Of a stretch of 58,741 bases of DNA, positions 10,543 to 19,646 are shown in pieces. The stretch is from contig JAGQOW010000015.1 of NCBI GenBank assembly GCA_020427155.1, positions 1-58,741 of the forward strand, given 5' to 3'. This DNA comes from Planctomycetales bacterium (GTDB lineage Bacteria; Planctomycetota; Planctomycetia; Pirellulales; Lacipirellulaceae). The notes under the pieces were generated by a model. That model was not told the origin of the DNA. It saw nothing but the letters and a program-made list of their open reading frames with translations, and ran no database searches. Numbering within the stretch: position 1 is the first letter of the stretch; each line of letters opens with the position of its first letter. A program made the translations under genes and the position numbers.

Positions 10543-10998
10543 CTACCGGTTGTCCTCCCGTGCCGAGAATGGCACGGTCAGAGCCGAAGCGCCGCCGCAG
10601 GCCACGACGATGGCAAGAATCCCGTCGCTGGGCAGGGGCATTTCAAACAGGGATTCGAGATAGGGAAACACCTGGGGCACTTCGCGGCGGCACTGATCGA
10701 AAGGAAAGGCGTGAGCGAAGACGGTCGTCTCGCCGCGGCCTTGCTCTGCGTCGCTGTCTGATTCCAATTGCCGTTGCTCGATGGCGTCGGCGACCGCGTG
10801 GGCGCCGAGCCAGGCGCGGGCAACTTCGCCGCCGATTTCGTCTTCGCAGTCGAGCAGAAACACCAGCGGGCGCGTCACCTTTCGCCGGACGGCTTCGTCG
10901 TAGGCCGAGAAGACTGCCGGCAGGCTGTTCTCTAGCAGCGACTGCTGACGTTCGAGCGCGGCGTCCAGGTTCGAAGTCTGCTCCTCGTGCTCTGCCAT
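10543..10998 (-). CDS. Conserved-looking hypothetical protein, 151 aa
   Basis: A soluble, acidic protein of 151 aa with no signal peptide. It starts with a Glu/Gln-rich helical segment (residues 1-35), followed by FSAYDEAVRRKVTRPLVFLLDC (a short hydrophobic strand) and an acidic middle. The C-terminus is hydrophobic (LPSDGILAIVVACGGASAL). I do not recognise the family. It lies upstream of, and on the same strand as, the giant secretin-N gene with a gap of about 280 bp that holds that gene's own promoter-like site, so co-transcription is doubtful. Support comes from amino-acid composition and the lack of a better frame; there is no strong ribosome binding site. Confidence 0.55.
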   Translation of the reverse strand: MAEHEEQTSNLDAALERQQSLLENSLPAVFSAYDEAVRRKVTRPLVFLLDCEDEIGGEVARAWLGAHAVADAIEQRQLESDSDAEQGRGETTVFAHAFPFDQCRREVPQVFPYLESLFEMPLPSDGILAIVVACGGASALTVPFSAREDNR

Positions 10999-11703
10999 CT
11001 CACTACCAATCCTGCATGCCTATGACTAGCTTTACAGCCAATCCTCCAGAACCAGTTGGAAGATCTTCATGTCAAGAATGCGAGCGCGCTGGCCTCGGAT
11101 GCCTCGACTTCGGGATTACGCGAGCTTCGACCCGACGCTAGCGCGTGCGGCTCACAAGGTTTCGGAACTGGTTCTATTCCCAGCAGCGACTGCCCCGAAG
11201 CGAAAAGCCTATCGTAGAGCCGCCCAAAGCACAATTGCCCAACTTCCGAAAAGGCAGCGCCAGGCGCAGTGCTATCGGCCTTCGAACGTCGGCTTTCCGC
11301 TTTCCCCTTTCCGCTTTGGTTCTGTCTCGCCCGCCGGGGTCCTATCTTTTGGGACAAAACCTCAGCAAGTGCAATCGTTCTGAAGAATTCGAAATGTCAA
11401 TGAGCGAACGCAACTGAGTGCTGAGATGATTATCGCAATTGCACGAAGGCAGTGCTACAATGTTTTTTGGCCACTTGGTGGTGTTGGATGGAACCGCCGA
11501 GGTCGCCAAGAACGCGAAGGAAGAGATGTGGAGAGAGGAGATGATCAGTAAGCCGAGTTGCTTCGTCTGTTATTCCTCGGTTGCAAACGTTGTTACTGGC
11601 CCCTTGTGCCTTCGGCACCAAAGCAACAAGTTGTCTTGGGCACCCCTGGAATAAGTAGCTCGCGCAAAAAACAATCTATTTAGCGCGCGAGTACGGAGGC
11701 AAA
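10999..11703. other. Gene-free stretch with possible dispersed-repeat fragments
   Basis: About 700 bp without a convincing gene; short open frames here have poor composition. Two pieces look like dispersed intergenic material: the segment around 11120-11160 (CTAGCGCGTGCGGCTCACAA) and that around 11490-11650 (GAACCGCCGAGGTCGCCAAG, then a stretch ending in CACCAAAGCAACAAGTTGTC). I have an impression of similar strings in other planctomycete genomes, but this is recollection only and cannot be checked here. Confidence 0.35.
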
Positions 11704-13305
11704 TCACTCCGTGCGGCGGCGTTCGCAGGTCAGGAAGTAGCAGAGGCCGAGGATTGCCAGGCAGGCGGTCGAGGTTTCGGGGACGGCGACGGTTCCGTAC
11801 CAGCCGTAAAGACCGGCCAGCGAGGCGTCTCCAGAGAGCGCGCCCAGTTCGCCGTAGGTAAGGGCAGCGAGCGACAGAGTTTGCGCAGTTCCTTGCAGAC
11901 GCACCGTCCCCTCTACGATTGCCAGCGCTGCGCTGCTTCCGGCTGCGAAGCCGTCGTCCAGGTCGAGCGTCAGCTCGCCAGGGCCGCGTTTGATCAGGGT
12001 GCCGTTCCAGTTCCAGGCGCCGTTGACGAGCAGATCGACAGGGACGTCGAAGTTGCCCGTCAATTCTTTTGCCGTGGCGACCCACTGGCCGACGATGGCC
12101 AGCGCGCGGGAGTCGTTGTAGTGGACGCTGAAACTGAGGCCAGGTTGGATTTCTGCGGCGATCACGTTGTCGAAAGCGCCGGTGCGGGAGGCATAGGTCA
12201 TGATCTCGTAGGTATTGGTGAGCGAGGGCTTGGGGCCTTGCGTGCTGAGAGAGAGGGTGCCGGCGAGCGTTGCGGCTCCGGAAGCGAGAACCTTCCCGAG
12301 CGAGTTTTTACCAAGCTCGATGTCGATGCCTCCGAAGGCGCCGATTGTCAGGTCGCCGACATTGGCGGTCTGTCCTCGTTCGACGCTCAGCAGCATGGAA
12401 TTGGTAATGCCGTCGATCGTCAGATCATCGATCGAGATGTCGGCGGAGAGGGTAACTATCTGATCGGTTGTCCCGGTGTTGATCAGATTGGCAACGTCGG
12501 TGGGCGCCGCGGGAGCGACGCCAGCGTCCCAGTTGGCGCCGTCCTGAAACACCCCACCGCTACCCGTGCCAATCCAATTGAAAGGGAGCGGGCCGGTCGA
12601 CGTGAAATTGATGAGCAACGTGGGTCGATCAGCCACATTGGTGATATTGCGAGATTTGAAGCGTTTGGCGGTGACAGAATCTTCGGGGCCTTTGAGGAGC
12701 CAGCCGTAGTTGCTGGCAGGCGCATCAAGCCAGGCTTGAACATCGGCGACGAGCTGGGGCGTCGAGTTCCAGGTGTACTTGCCCACCGCATCCACAATGG
12801 TCGAAGCGCTAATCGTGGGGCTGAAGTCTCCTCCCGGGGTGGACCAAAAAGTTGACGGGTAAAAGGTGTGAATCCAGGTGGCGTCGCCAGGCTCCGCGTC
12901 GTCGCCACCGCCCCCCTGCCCTGACGCGTTTGAGGCGCCCTCACCCCAATCTGCCAACAGACTGTGGAGATCGAAGGGGACTGCGCCTGATTCCTGAGCG
13001 CGATCCATGTCGAGTGTCAACGAGACGCTGTCGATGGTGCTTCCTGCCGGAATGCTTCCGGCGATATCAAAGGCCAGCACGGCCCGTCGGAGATAGTTGG
13101 CAGGCGCGGCAGTACGTCCTGCGAACAAGGAGTCTCCCAGGCCGTTGCTAAGGCTGCCGTCGGCGATTCCGAAGAGGGTGTTGTCTTTCAAGGGGGTTAT
13201 TGAGATTTGGGCGGCCACGGCCTCGGTGCAGGCCGTGGCAAGTGCCAGGACAATCAGCAGGAGAGAGCTGCTAGTTCTCTTCAAGTTACGATGTGATACG
13301 CTCAT
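11704..13305 (-). other. Second PEP-CTERM module within the fused frame (DNRLRE-like)
   Basis: This could be a separate gene of 533 aa starting at the ATG at 13305. It has a typical N-terminal signal peptide (LKRTSSSLLLIVLALATACTEAVAA) and a DNRLRE-like beta-sandwich: DNTLFGIADGSLSNGLGDSL, RRAVLAFDIAGSIPAG, W..G.GA, and LLKGPEDSVTAKRFKSRN. A beta-rich region (WIGTGSGGVFQDGANWD) and a C-terminal VPET, hydrophobic, RRR tail follow. No strong ribosome binding site precedes this ATG. It is in frame with the multicopper oxidase, so it may be made as a fusion, by internal initiation, or as two proteins if the base sequence here is wrong. Confidence 0.7.
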
Positions 13306-15858
13306 ATTCGGCTTTGCTCTGCTGCTCACCACGCAATCGTTGCTTGCCTGGACATTTGTAACAACCAACAGCCTGCGGCAGCGTGAATGGCAGAGAGAAA
13401 GAAGAGACAGCCCGACGGCAAGCAGCAGCACGCCGGTCGGTTCTGGTACCGTCGTTGAATCGGCAGACAGCGGAGCGGGCGAACCGAAATTGCCCTCCCA
13501 GTCGGCGAGGTCGGTCTTGCTCCAGGCAAAGGGCGACTCGCCCCGCTGCCATTTGAGCAGATCGAAACCGTCGAAATCGCCGTCGGCGTCGAAGTCGCCG
13601 GGAACTGCACTCAGCAGAGCGATGTCGTTGCCGTCTCCGCCTTGGTAAGTGATAAACAGGTTGGTGCTGCCGTACTTGCCGACGAAGCCGAGTTCGGGCA
13701 GGCCGGCAAAAGTGCCCGTCAGTGTGCCGCCGACGTCGACAATCTGATACGACTCTCCGGCGATGAGGGAGTAGGGATGGACCAGTGAGACGTCGAGTTG
13801 GCCGTCTAGCGTGACATCGCCTGCAACGATCAACTGATCGAATTGCGGGTTGAGCGGATCGGAGTTGTCAGTGCCTGCGAGATCGAGTTTTAGTTTCCCG
13901 GTGACGTCCTGCGTGTACTCGCCAACAGTCAGTATGCCGGGCGAAGCCCCGGGGCTTACCGTGCCGTAGTTGGTTACCGACGCCTGCACGTCGCCCGTGC
14001 CTCTCAACAGCCCTTGGACGTCGAGCTGCGGAGTGTTGAGAATGCCGTCGACAGTGATGATGTGTCCGGGAGGCGTCGTGTGAGGACTGGCCAGGTTGAG
14101 CGTGACTCCTTGCTCGACAATGAGTTCGGGGCCGGGCACGACTTCGTAGCGGCGCATCATCTCGTGGTCTTCGTGTTCGAGGAGGTGGCAGTGCCAGACA
14201 TAGAGCCCGTCGAAATCTTCGAACCGGGCAATGACGCGAATCGTTTCCCAACGATTCACTTTGAAGGTGTCTTTCCAGCCGAGCTCATGGGCTTCGAGGG
14301 GAACTTCTACAGATTCGCCGCCCCCGGCTGGACGGGCGAAGCGATCCAGGACCTGGAATTGGACGAGGTGCAAGTGAATCGGGTGGCTGCCCGGGCTGGA
14401 ATTGGTGATCTCCCAGATTTCGGTAGTTCCCTTGACCGGGAGTTCGGTGGTGGGATCGGTCCATTTTGCGCCGTCTAGCAATAGCTTGGGTCGGCCATAC
14501 TCGTCCTCTTCTTCGACGAGCGAGAGCTGGCGGGTAACGATCGCTTCGCTTTCGGGGATGCGTGGAACCGAGACCAGTGAGGTGGGCAACGAACTAGTGT
14601 CGGGGGCTGTGGGGGCTACTACCTTGAATTTCATCACCTGCCCCGTGGTGTTGGGGTCGGCAGGCGTGTAGCTGGCGGTCGGGCTTTCGAAGGGGCCGTC
14701 TGGTCCGAAGTTTCGCAAGAAGACTTCATCGCCGACCGTGAGGTTGGAGAAGTCGACAATCACGTCCGATCGTTCGGCGGGAGACATCAGCATCTGGCTG
14801 CGGGTGGTAGTTGCTTCGAGCAGTCCTCCGTCGGAGCCGATCTGATGAAACGGCAGTGTGCCTGCCGGGCCGGCGTCGAGCTGCAAATCGTAAAACCTGG
14901 CATTGGAACCATTGAGAATGCGGAAACGGTACTTTCGTGGCTCCACTTCCAGGATTGGCCAGACCTTGCCGTTGACGAGGTTCGTATTGCCAAAGTAGTG
15001 CGGCACGACCGAGGCGTCGTCGGGGAACTCGGGGGGTAAACCGGCTAGCGGGTCGGGTCCGCCGGGATCAGTCAGATCTCCTGGGCCTCGGGGGTAGAAA
15101 AGTTGACCGTCGTCGTAGAACGAGCGGTCTTGAATAACGATGGGCACCTCGAAGTCGCCGCTGGGAAGGTTGAGCGCGGCCTCCTGGGGATCTCTCAGAA
15201 TGTAGAACCCGGCCAATCCTGCGTAGACATTCAGCCGGGTGATTCCCATCCCATGGTCGTGATACCAGAGAGCGCTAGCAGGCTGTTGGTTGTGGTAGGT
15301 GTAGAGTGCGCTGTTGCCCGCTGGACCGCCCATGCCGTTGGCCGGGGCATTGGGGTCGGCAGAGAACCAGTGCTCGGGAAAACCGTCGCTCTGAGGCTCG
15401 ACGACGCCGCCATGCAAATGGGCGACGGTGCGTACTTCGGGAAACTGTGCCCCGGCGCCGTGGACCGTGGTATCGAGAGGCAGGAGGTGTGGCAGAGGAT
15501 TGCCTCCTGTGTCGACGAGGTCGTTGATCCAATTGACTTTGATCGGCACATCGCGTTGCGTTTCGAAGGTCGGCCCAGGGTAAGTTCCGTTGTACCCCCA
15601 CAGAGTCGTCGGCGCTAACTCGCTGTGAAGCTGTTGAGTGAACTGCGTCATCGAGACTTCATACAAATCCATACCGTCCATAGTGCCCATGGGAGAGATG
15701 ATGTTTCCCAAGGGATTGGGCAGAGGATCGATGTATTTGGAAAGCGTGAGAGGATCTAACAGCGTTTGCGCATGGACTGTAGTTGCACTTTCGATCGAAG
15801 TGAAAAGCGGAACGACGATAAGAAACACGAGAAATCGGCGGTAAGTATTAATACGCAT
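11704..15858 (-). CDS. Multicopper oxidase fused to a second PEP-CTERM protein
   Basis: About 1384 aa. The ATG at 15858 is chosen because GGAGGTGG lies just upstream and a signal peptide (FLVFLIVVPLF...VHAQ) follows. Residues about 40-585 are a CotA/bilirubin-oxidase-like multicopper oxidase with HLHGG (about 146), WYHDHGMG (about 198), HPIHLH (about 490) and HCHLLEHEDHE (about 555-567) as copper ligands. These enzymes oxidise phenols, bilirubin-like compounds or metals with O2 outside the cytoplasm. Beta-rich autotransporter-like segments follow (about 590-745), then a dockerin-like EF-hand (DFDADGDFDGFD, about 755) and a PEP-CTERM signal (VPEP, about 803). The frame continues through about 30 linker residues into a new Met (about 852) with its own signal peptide, a DNRLRE-like domain and a second PEP-CTERM tail (VPETSTACLAILGL, then RRR). 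Two genes seem to have been joined by loss of a stop. Confidence 0.88.
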   Translation of the reverse strand: MRINTYRRFLVFLIVVPLFTSIESATTVHAQTLLDPLTLSKYIDPLPNPLGNIISPMGTMDGMDLYEVSMTQFTQQLHSELAPTTLWGYNGTYPGPTFETQRDVPIKVNWINDLVDTGGNPLPHLLPLDTTVHGAGAQFPEVRTVAHLHGGVVEPQSDGFPEHWFSADPNAPANGMGGPAGNSALYTYHNQQPASALWYHDHGMGITRLNVYAGLAGFYILRDPQEAALNLPSGDFEVPIVIQDRSFYDDGQLFYPRGPGDLTDPGGPDPLAGLPPEFPDDASVVPHYFGNTNLVNGKVWPILEVEPRKYRFRILNGSNARFYDLQLDAGPAGTLPFHQIGSDGGLLEATTTRSQMLMSPAERSDVIVDFSNLTVGDEVFLRNFGPDGPFESPTASYTPADPNTTGQVMKFKVVAPTAPDTSSLPTSLVSVPRIPESEAIVTRQLSLVEEEDEYGRPKLLLDGAKWTDPTTELPVKGTTEIWEITNSSPGSHPIHLHLVQFQVLDRFARPAGGGESVEVPLEAHELGWKDTFKVNRWETIRVIARFEDFDGLYVWHCHLLEHEDHEMMRRYEVVPGPELIVEQGVTLNLASPHTTPPGHIITVDGILNTPQLDVQGLLRGTGDVQASVTNYGTVSPGASPGILTVGEYTQDVTGKLKLDLAGTDNSDPLNPQFDQLIVAGDVTLDGQLDVSLVHPYSLIAGESYQIVDVGGTLTGTFAGLPELGFVGKYGSTNLFITYQGGDGNDIALLSAVPGDFDADGDFDGFDLLKWQRGESPFAWSKTDLADWEGNFGSPAPLSADSTTVPEPTGVLLLAVGLSLLSLCHSRCRRLLVVTNVQASNDCVVSSRAKPNMSVSHRNLKRTSSSLLLIVLALATACTEAVAAQISITPLKDNTLFGIADGSLSNGLGDSLFAGRTAAPANYLRRAVLAFDIAGSIPAGSTIDSVSLTLDMDRAQESGAVPFDLHSLLADWGEGASNASGQGGGGDDAEPGDATWIHTFYPSTFWSTPGGDFSPTISASTIVDAVGKYTWNSTPQLVADVQAWLDAPASNYGWLLKGPEDSVTAKRFKSRNITNVADRPTLLINFTSTGPLPFNWIGTGSGGVFQDGANWDAGVAPAAPTDVANLINTGTTDQIVTLSADISIDDLTIDGITNSMLLSVERGQTANVGDLTIGAFGGIDIELGKNSLGKVLASGAATLAGTLSLSTQGPKPSLTNTYEIMTYASRTGAFDNVIAAEIQPGLSFSVHYNDSRALAIVGQWVATAKELTGNFDVPVDLLVNGAWNWNGTLIKRGPGELTLDLDDGFAAGSSAALAIVEGTVRLQGTAQTLSLAALTYGELGALSGDASLAGLYGWYGTVAVPETSTACLAILGLCYFLTCERRRTE

Positions 15859-15885
15859 GGAACCACCTCCGGCATTCGTTAAGCC

Positions 15886-16301
15886 CAAACTCGTAGCGGC
15901 AAGTGTGAGCGAGACTCCGCAAAGGTTATGCCGTTGCTTCGAACTTGACTCTGCGAGATCAAAAAGGAACTCGAAACGATCTGGAGGACCATCGCTTGAT
16001 GCTGCAACGATTGTGCTCGGCGCGAGTTACGAACTTGCGAGCGGAGAAACGAATTGCAGACGCTTCCAGCACGCAGTTGCGCCGAGAGGTTCAAAGTTGG
16101 CAGGGATGTGCGGATTGGCACATCTGTGCCCAGCCAAAGGTCTATCTCAGATTACCGAAGAGGCGGGCAATATCGCACATTGCCTCTAAGCTGAGTTGGC
16201 GAGTCTGCGTCTATCGCAAGAGGCACTTACCGCGTGTTATGGTGGCTGTAATTCACCCACGGCCGAAGTCGGTTTTTGCTGCTTTGACAGCGTTTGTTGG
16301 G
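15886..16301. repeat. Non-coding direct repeat, copy 1
   Basis: This segment is clearly related to 17657-17985, in the same orientation. Shared blocks include GGAACTCGAAACGAT, GCTGCAACGATTGTGCTCGG and CAGCACGCAGTTGCG, plus a 79-nt core (16211-16289) that differs from 17895-17973 at one position. Copy 1 holds about 80 extra bases in the middle. It sits immediately 5' of the multicopper oxidase gene. No good gene lies in it. Confidence 0.9.
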
Positions 16302-16507
16302 TCGCTCGGAGGGATGGAAAGAAGGAACTGGGGCAGAGCTATGTTTTTTGAAAAGAGCTCTTCACCCTTTACGCTTTCCCGAGTACAAGCCAATTGCGAA
16401 AAGGGGAATCGGTTCGTTTTCTCTGCAGAACGTGCCTCACAAAGAATAGGGGGCGCGAGTGCGCCCCCTATCTCGGATCTGCATCTAAGGTCTCGGCTGC
16501 AGTCGGC

Positions 16508-17164
16508 TTAGCGTCTGCGATTTGAAACCACAGAGAGGCCAAGGCCAGCCAACACTAGCAGCGCTGCAGTTGTTGGCTCGGGAAGCTCGGGTCCCGTGTC
16601 GACGCCGATGATGTCGGTATCGTCGCGCCAGGTGGAGGTCAATCCCCTACGGAAGTCTTGACTAAGGTATTCAATCGTTTCTGCCACGAACTCGTCGCCG
16701 AGGTTCATGGCATCAGTCCAAGGATTCTGTTCGAAACTATTGTTGATCGTCGGAGCTCCAGCATTGGTTTGCACTGCACCAAACCGGCCCGCATAGCCAT
16801 TCAGGGTGCTAGGTAAAGAGCCATCGTCAAACAAAGAATCTGAACCAGTGAGGTCGAACTCGACAAGGAGAATGAAATCGTCGTTCAAGTTCGTTAGACT
16901 CCAATCGGATAGAAAAGTATCTCCGGATACTGAAAAATCAAAGAAGCCTGGTGCTGAGGCAACCCCTTGGCCGGGTGCACCAGCACTGATGGCCTCCGTG
17001 TGAGATCCACCGCCACCGTAGGTCACTTTAATTGTCGCACCGGCGAGAGCGTCACCAAAGGCTTGGGCGCCAACGATAGTGGCGTGTGAGGTGGTTGAGA
17101 CTGTCATAGCTATGACGACGGCGAATGCAAAAGAAGCAAAGGTGCGAATAAAATTCAAAGTCAT
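16508..17164 (-). CDS. PEP-CTERM-anchored secreted protein, 218 aa
   Basis: The ATG at 17164 is preceded by GGAGGT at good spacing. Residues about 1-28 form a signal peptide (FAFAVVIAMTVSTTSHA). The body (VTYGGGGSHTEAIS, FSVSGDTFLSDWSL, LLVEFDLTGSDSLFDDG) is beta-rich and resembles small PEP-CTERM proteins of unknown function. The C-terminus LPEPTTAALLVLAGLGLSV followed by NRRR is a PEP-CTERM sorting signal. In known systems an exosortase cuts such tails and links the protein to the surface or to exopolysaccharide. No exosortase gene is in this window. The specific role is unknown. Confidence 0.88.
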   Translation of the reverse strand: MTLNFIRTFASFAFAVVIAMTVSTTSHATIVGAQAFGDALAGATIKVTYGGGGSHTEAISAGAPGQGVASAPGFFDFSVSGDTFLSDWSLTNLNDDFILLVEFDLTGSDSLFDDGSLPSTLNGYAGRFGAVQTNAGAPTINNSFEQNPWTDAMNLGDEFVAETIEYLSQDFRRGLTSTWRDDTDIIGVDTGPELPEPTTAALLVLAGLGLSVVSNRRR

Positions 17165-17411
17165 GAGATGCTTACCTCCAAGTAAGAACGTTGAATCGAA
17201 AGAAAGGCCTGCTGCACAGCCTCTTTAATCGTTGCGCAAACGCTAGGGTTCCGCAGAGTAAGACCGCTAGCAGGATTCCAAAGCAGAAGATCGACGGTTT
17301 TTAGAGGAATAATCCATCGATGGGCGCAGAGAATGCGTCCAAGAATCAATCGAGATAGGTTTTCACTAGCGTCTTCCCTAAACGCCGATATTTCTCACCC
17401 TTCGGTGACGC

Positions 17412-17439
17412 AATATATCACTAACGCATATTACGTCAA
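17412..17439 (-). promoter_or_regulatory. Putative sigma70-type promoter for the 218-aa PEP-CTERM gene
   Basis: On the minus strand TTGACG (17439-17434) is followed after 16 nt by TATATT (17417-17412). The surrounding sequence is AT-rich compared with the rest of the window. The leader to the ATG at 17164 would be about 240 nt. Confidence 0.45.
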
Positions 17440-17656
17440 CAGAATTGTAATAGTTTTTTGGCACAGCAGGAGTTTGCTAGCTTAAGTTGGTGCGATTTGA
17501 TGATGTCATTCACCTCATCAATTCACCAACATTCATTAATCGGTCTGTAGCCAATTCGCTCAGTCTGCTCAAAAACACTGTGTATTTTGGTTGAACAAGG
17601 TAGCCGCCAACAGTGGTTTGAACTTTTGCAAGGCACTGCTAGATACTCATGAGGCA

Positions 17657-17985
17657 AACTGTAAGAGCCACCAAGTGTCATGCCGTTGCATCGAACCTGT
17701 GGGTGCCTAGCCGAGTCGGAACTCGAAACGATCAGGAGGGTCATCGCTTAAGGCTGCAACGATTGTGCTCGGCGCGAGTTGCATACTTGCGAGTGGAGAG
17801 GTGAATTGCAGATGCTTTCAGCACGCAGTTGCGTCGAGCGGTTCAAAACGGGCAATTGCCCACATTGCTTCTAAACTGTGGTGGCGAGTGTGACCTATCG
17901 CAAGAGGCACTTACCGCGTGTTATGGTGGCTGTAATTCACCCACGGCCGAAGTCGGTTCTTGCTGCTTTGACACAGTTTGCTAGG
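17657..17985. repeat. Non-coding direct repeat, copy 2
   Basis: Related to 15886-16301 in the same orientation, with a 79-nt core (17895-17973) matching at 78 positions and a further conserved block around 17740-17850. Its middle is shorter by about 80 bases. It lies between the divergent 218-aa PEP-CTERM gene and the BNR-type gene and ends about 50 bp before the latter's start. No gene is seen in it. Confidence 0.9.
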
Positions 17986-18032
17986 TTTTCTTGCATTGGG
18001 TACCTTTATTTTCGCGCGCCGGACATGATGCG

Positions 18033-19391
18033 ATGGCAAAACTATTGAGATCGAGAAGCGTTGGTTTCGCCCTGTTGATTGCTGTGGCGTCTGGGCAGGT
18101 GTTTGCACTCGATCCGGTCGAACTGACCGACGATGGGGGGTGGTGCTGGTTTCAGGACGAGCGGGCGATCGTCTGTGGCGACAAGCTTGTGGTAGGTAGT
18201 GTGGCGACCGGCGGGGACGACAAGAGCCGGGTGGGCGACGTACAGGCGGTAGTGTTTGATTTGTTGACCGGTGACAAGCAGCTCGTTGAATTGCACGATC
18301 GGCTGGGGGCGGATGATCATAATGCCCCTGCGTTTGCGGTGTTGCCCGGGCAGCGGTTGTTGGCCATCTATGCCACGCATGGGGCGACGAATTCGTTCTG
18401 GTATCGGGTGTCGGCGGGCGGCGATTTCACGCAGTGGAGTGAGGCGAGAGAATTTGTTCCGACGTCGGACTCGCGGATTACCTACTCGAATGTGTTTCGA
18501 CTCAGAGGCGAGCGTGGCCGGGTGTTCAATTTCTACCGGGGGTACGCGGCGAGTTTCAAGCCTTCGTTCGCAACCAGCGACGACGAGGGCGAAAGCTGGC
18601 AGAACGGCGGGGTGTTTCTTCGTGTGCCCGATGAGTTTCGCCATCGGCCGTACGTAAAGTATGCGTCTGACGGCGTCGACACAATTCACATGGTTTACAC
18701 CAATGGTCATCCGCGGAACTACGACAATAGCCTGTATCATGCTTTCTATCGCGCGGGAAAGCTGCATAGGAGCGACGGCGAGAAGATCGCTTCTTTGGAA
18801 CAGGGGATTGATCGGCCTGAGCTGGGCACGTTGGTGTTTGCAGGCGACGCCGAAAACGTGGCCTGGCCGTGCGATTTGCACCTGGATGCCGAGGGCCGGC
18901 CGGTGGTGGTTTACAGTGTGCAGAAAGACCGGCCTGGGCTGCCGCCGGGGGCGCCCCAGTCGGGAGCCGACCATCGCTATCGATACGCGGCTTGGAACGG
19001 TTCTGGTTGGCTTGATGCGGAGATGGCTTTTGCGGGCAGCCGACTTTACCCTAAGGAGGATGACTACACGGGACTGGCTTGCCTCGATCCGGACGACGTT
19101 TCCACGGTTTATATTTCGACCAACGCGCAGCCAGCGACGGGAGAACCCCTGGTGAGCGATGCCGATGGCAGGCGGCACTATGAGATCTTTCGAGCCAAGA
19201 CTGCCGACGGGGGAAACAGCTGGACTTGGACTGCTGTTACGCGCAACTCGACGACCGACAACCTGAGGCCAATGGTGCCCAAGTGGCGTAGGGAAAAGAC
19301 GGCCTTGTTGTGGCTGCGCGGGACAATGCGGACCTACACGGACTATGAGTTGAGTCCAATGGTGTTGGTGGTAGAGGCGGGGGGAGATTAG
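18033..19391 (+). CDS. Secreted BNR-repeat (sialidase-like) protein
   Basis: The start is set at the ATG at 18033, which places a signal peptide (SVGFALLIAVASGQVFA) at the N-terminus; about 452 aa. The body shows features of the BNR_4-type beta-propeller family: WCWFQDERAIV, PAFAVLPGQRLLAIYATHG, FATSDDEGESWQNGG, a BNR-like TADGGNSWTW, and YVKYASDGVDTIHMVYTNGHP. Members are found in polysaccharide-degrading loci and some are polysaccharide lyases or sialidase-like enzymes; the catalytic activity of this one cannot be read from the sequence. It stands alone on the plus strand directly after repeat copy 2. An antisense frame of similar length is a shadow. Confidence 0.8.
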   Translation: MAKLLRSRSVGFALLIAVASGQVFALDPVELTDDGGWCWFQDERAIVCGDKLVVGSVATGGDDKSRVGDVQAVVFDLLTGDKQLVELHDRLGADDHNAPAFAVLPGQRLLAIYATHGATNSFWYRVSAGGDFTQWSEAREFVPTSDSRITYSNVFRLRGERGRVFNFYRGYAASFKPSFATSDDEGESWQNGGVFLRVPDEFRHRPYVKYASDGVDTIHMVYTNGHPRNYDNSLYHAFYRAGKLHRSDGEKIASLEQGIDRPELGTLVFAGDAENVAWPCDLHLDAEGRPVVVYSVQKDRPGLPPGAPQSGADHRYRYAAWNGSGWLDAEMAFAGSRLYPKEDDYTGLACLDPDDVSTVYISTNAQPATGEPLVSDADGRRHYEIFRAKTADGGNSWTWTAVTRNSTTDNLRPMVPKWRREKTALLWLRGTMRTYTDYELSPMVLVVEAGGD

Positions 19392-19646
19392 GATCCTTGA
19401 GAGGGTGTTTTCTGAGATGGGTTTAGGAACTGAACTACAAGTCAAATTAAGTATGCTGCTGGGAATTCAACCTGTAGAGAACAAAGTCCCTCCCCAGGGG
19501 GGGTGGTGTTTTGACTTGGAAGTGAGGAGTTATTAACCTGTTTCAGGTGAGCACTGCCGAATGAATGGCGGCATTGCCTCTAGCATTGAGTCTAGGGCTC
19601 CGAAGCAACTGGTAACGAACAACTTTGAACTGGAGGGATGAGTCTA

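Noticed and set aside
11067..11357. 96-aa minus-strand open frame
   Set aside because: Low-complexity composition made partly by repeated CGCTTTCC strings; looks like translated intergenic repeat.
18042..19445. 467-aa minus-strand open frame opposite the BNR gene
   Set aside because: Rich in Arg/Pro/His with no family pattern, no signal peptide and no ribosome binding site; a shadow of the plus-strand gene.
19485..19515. Terminator after the BNR gene
   Set aside because: The C-run/G-run pair (CCCTCCCC and GGGGGGGTGG) is imperfect and has only a short T stretch, so support is too weak.
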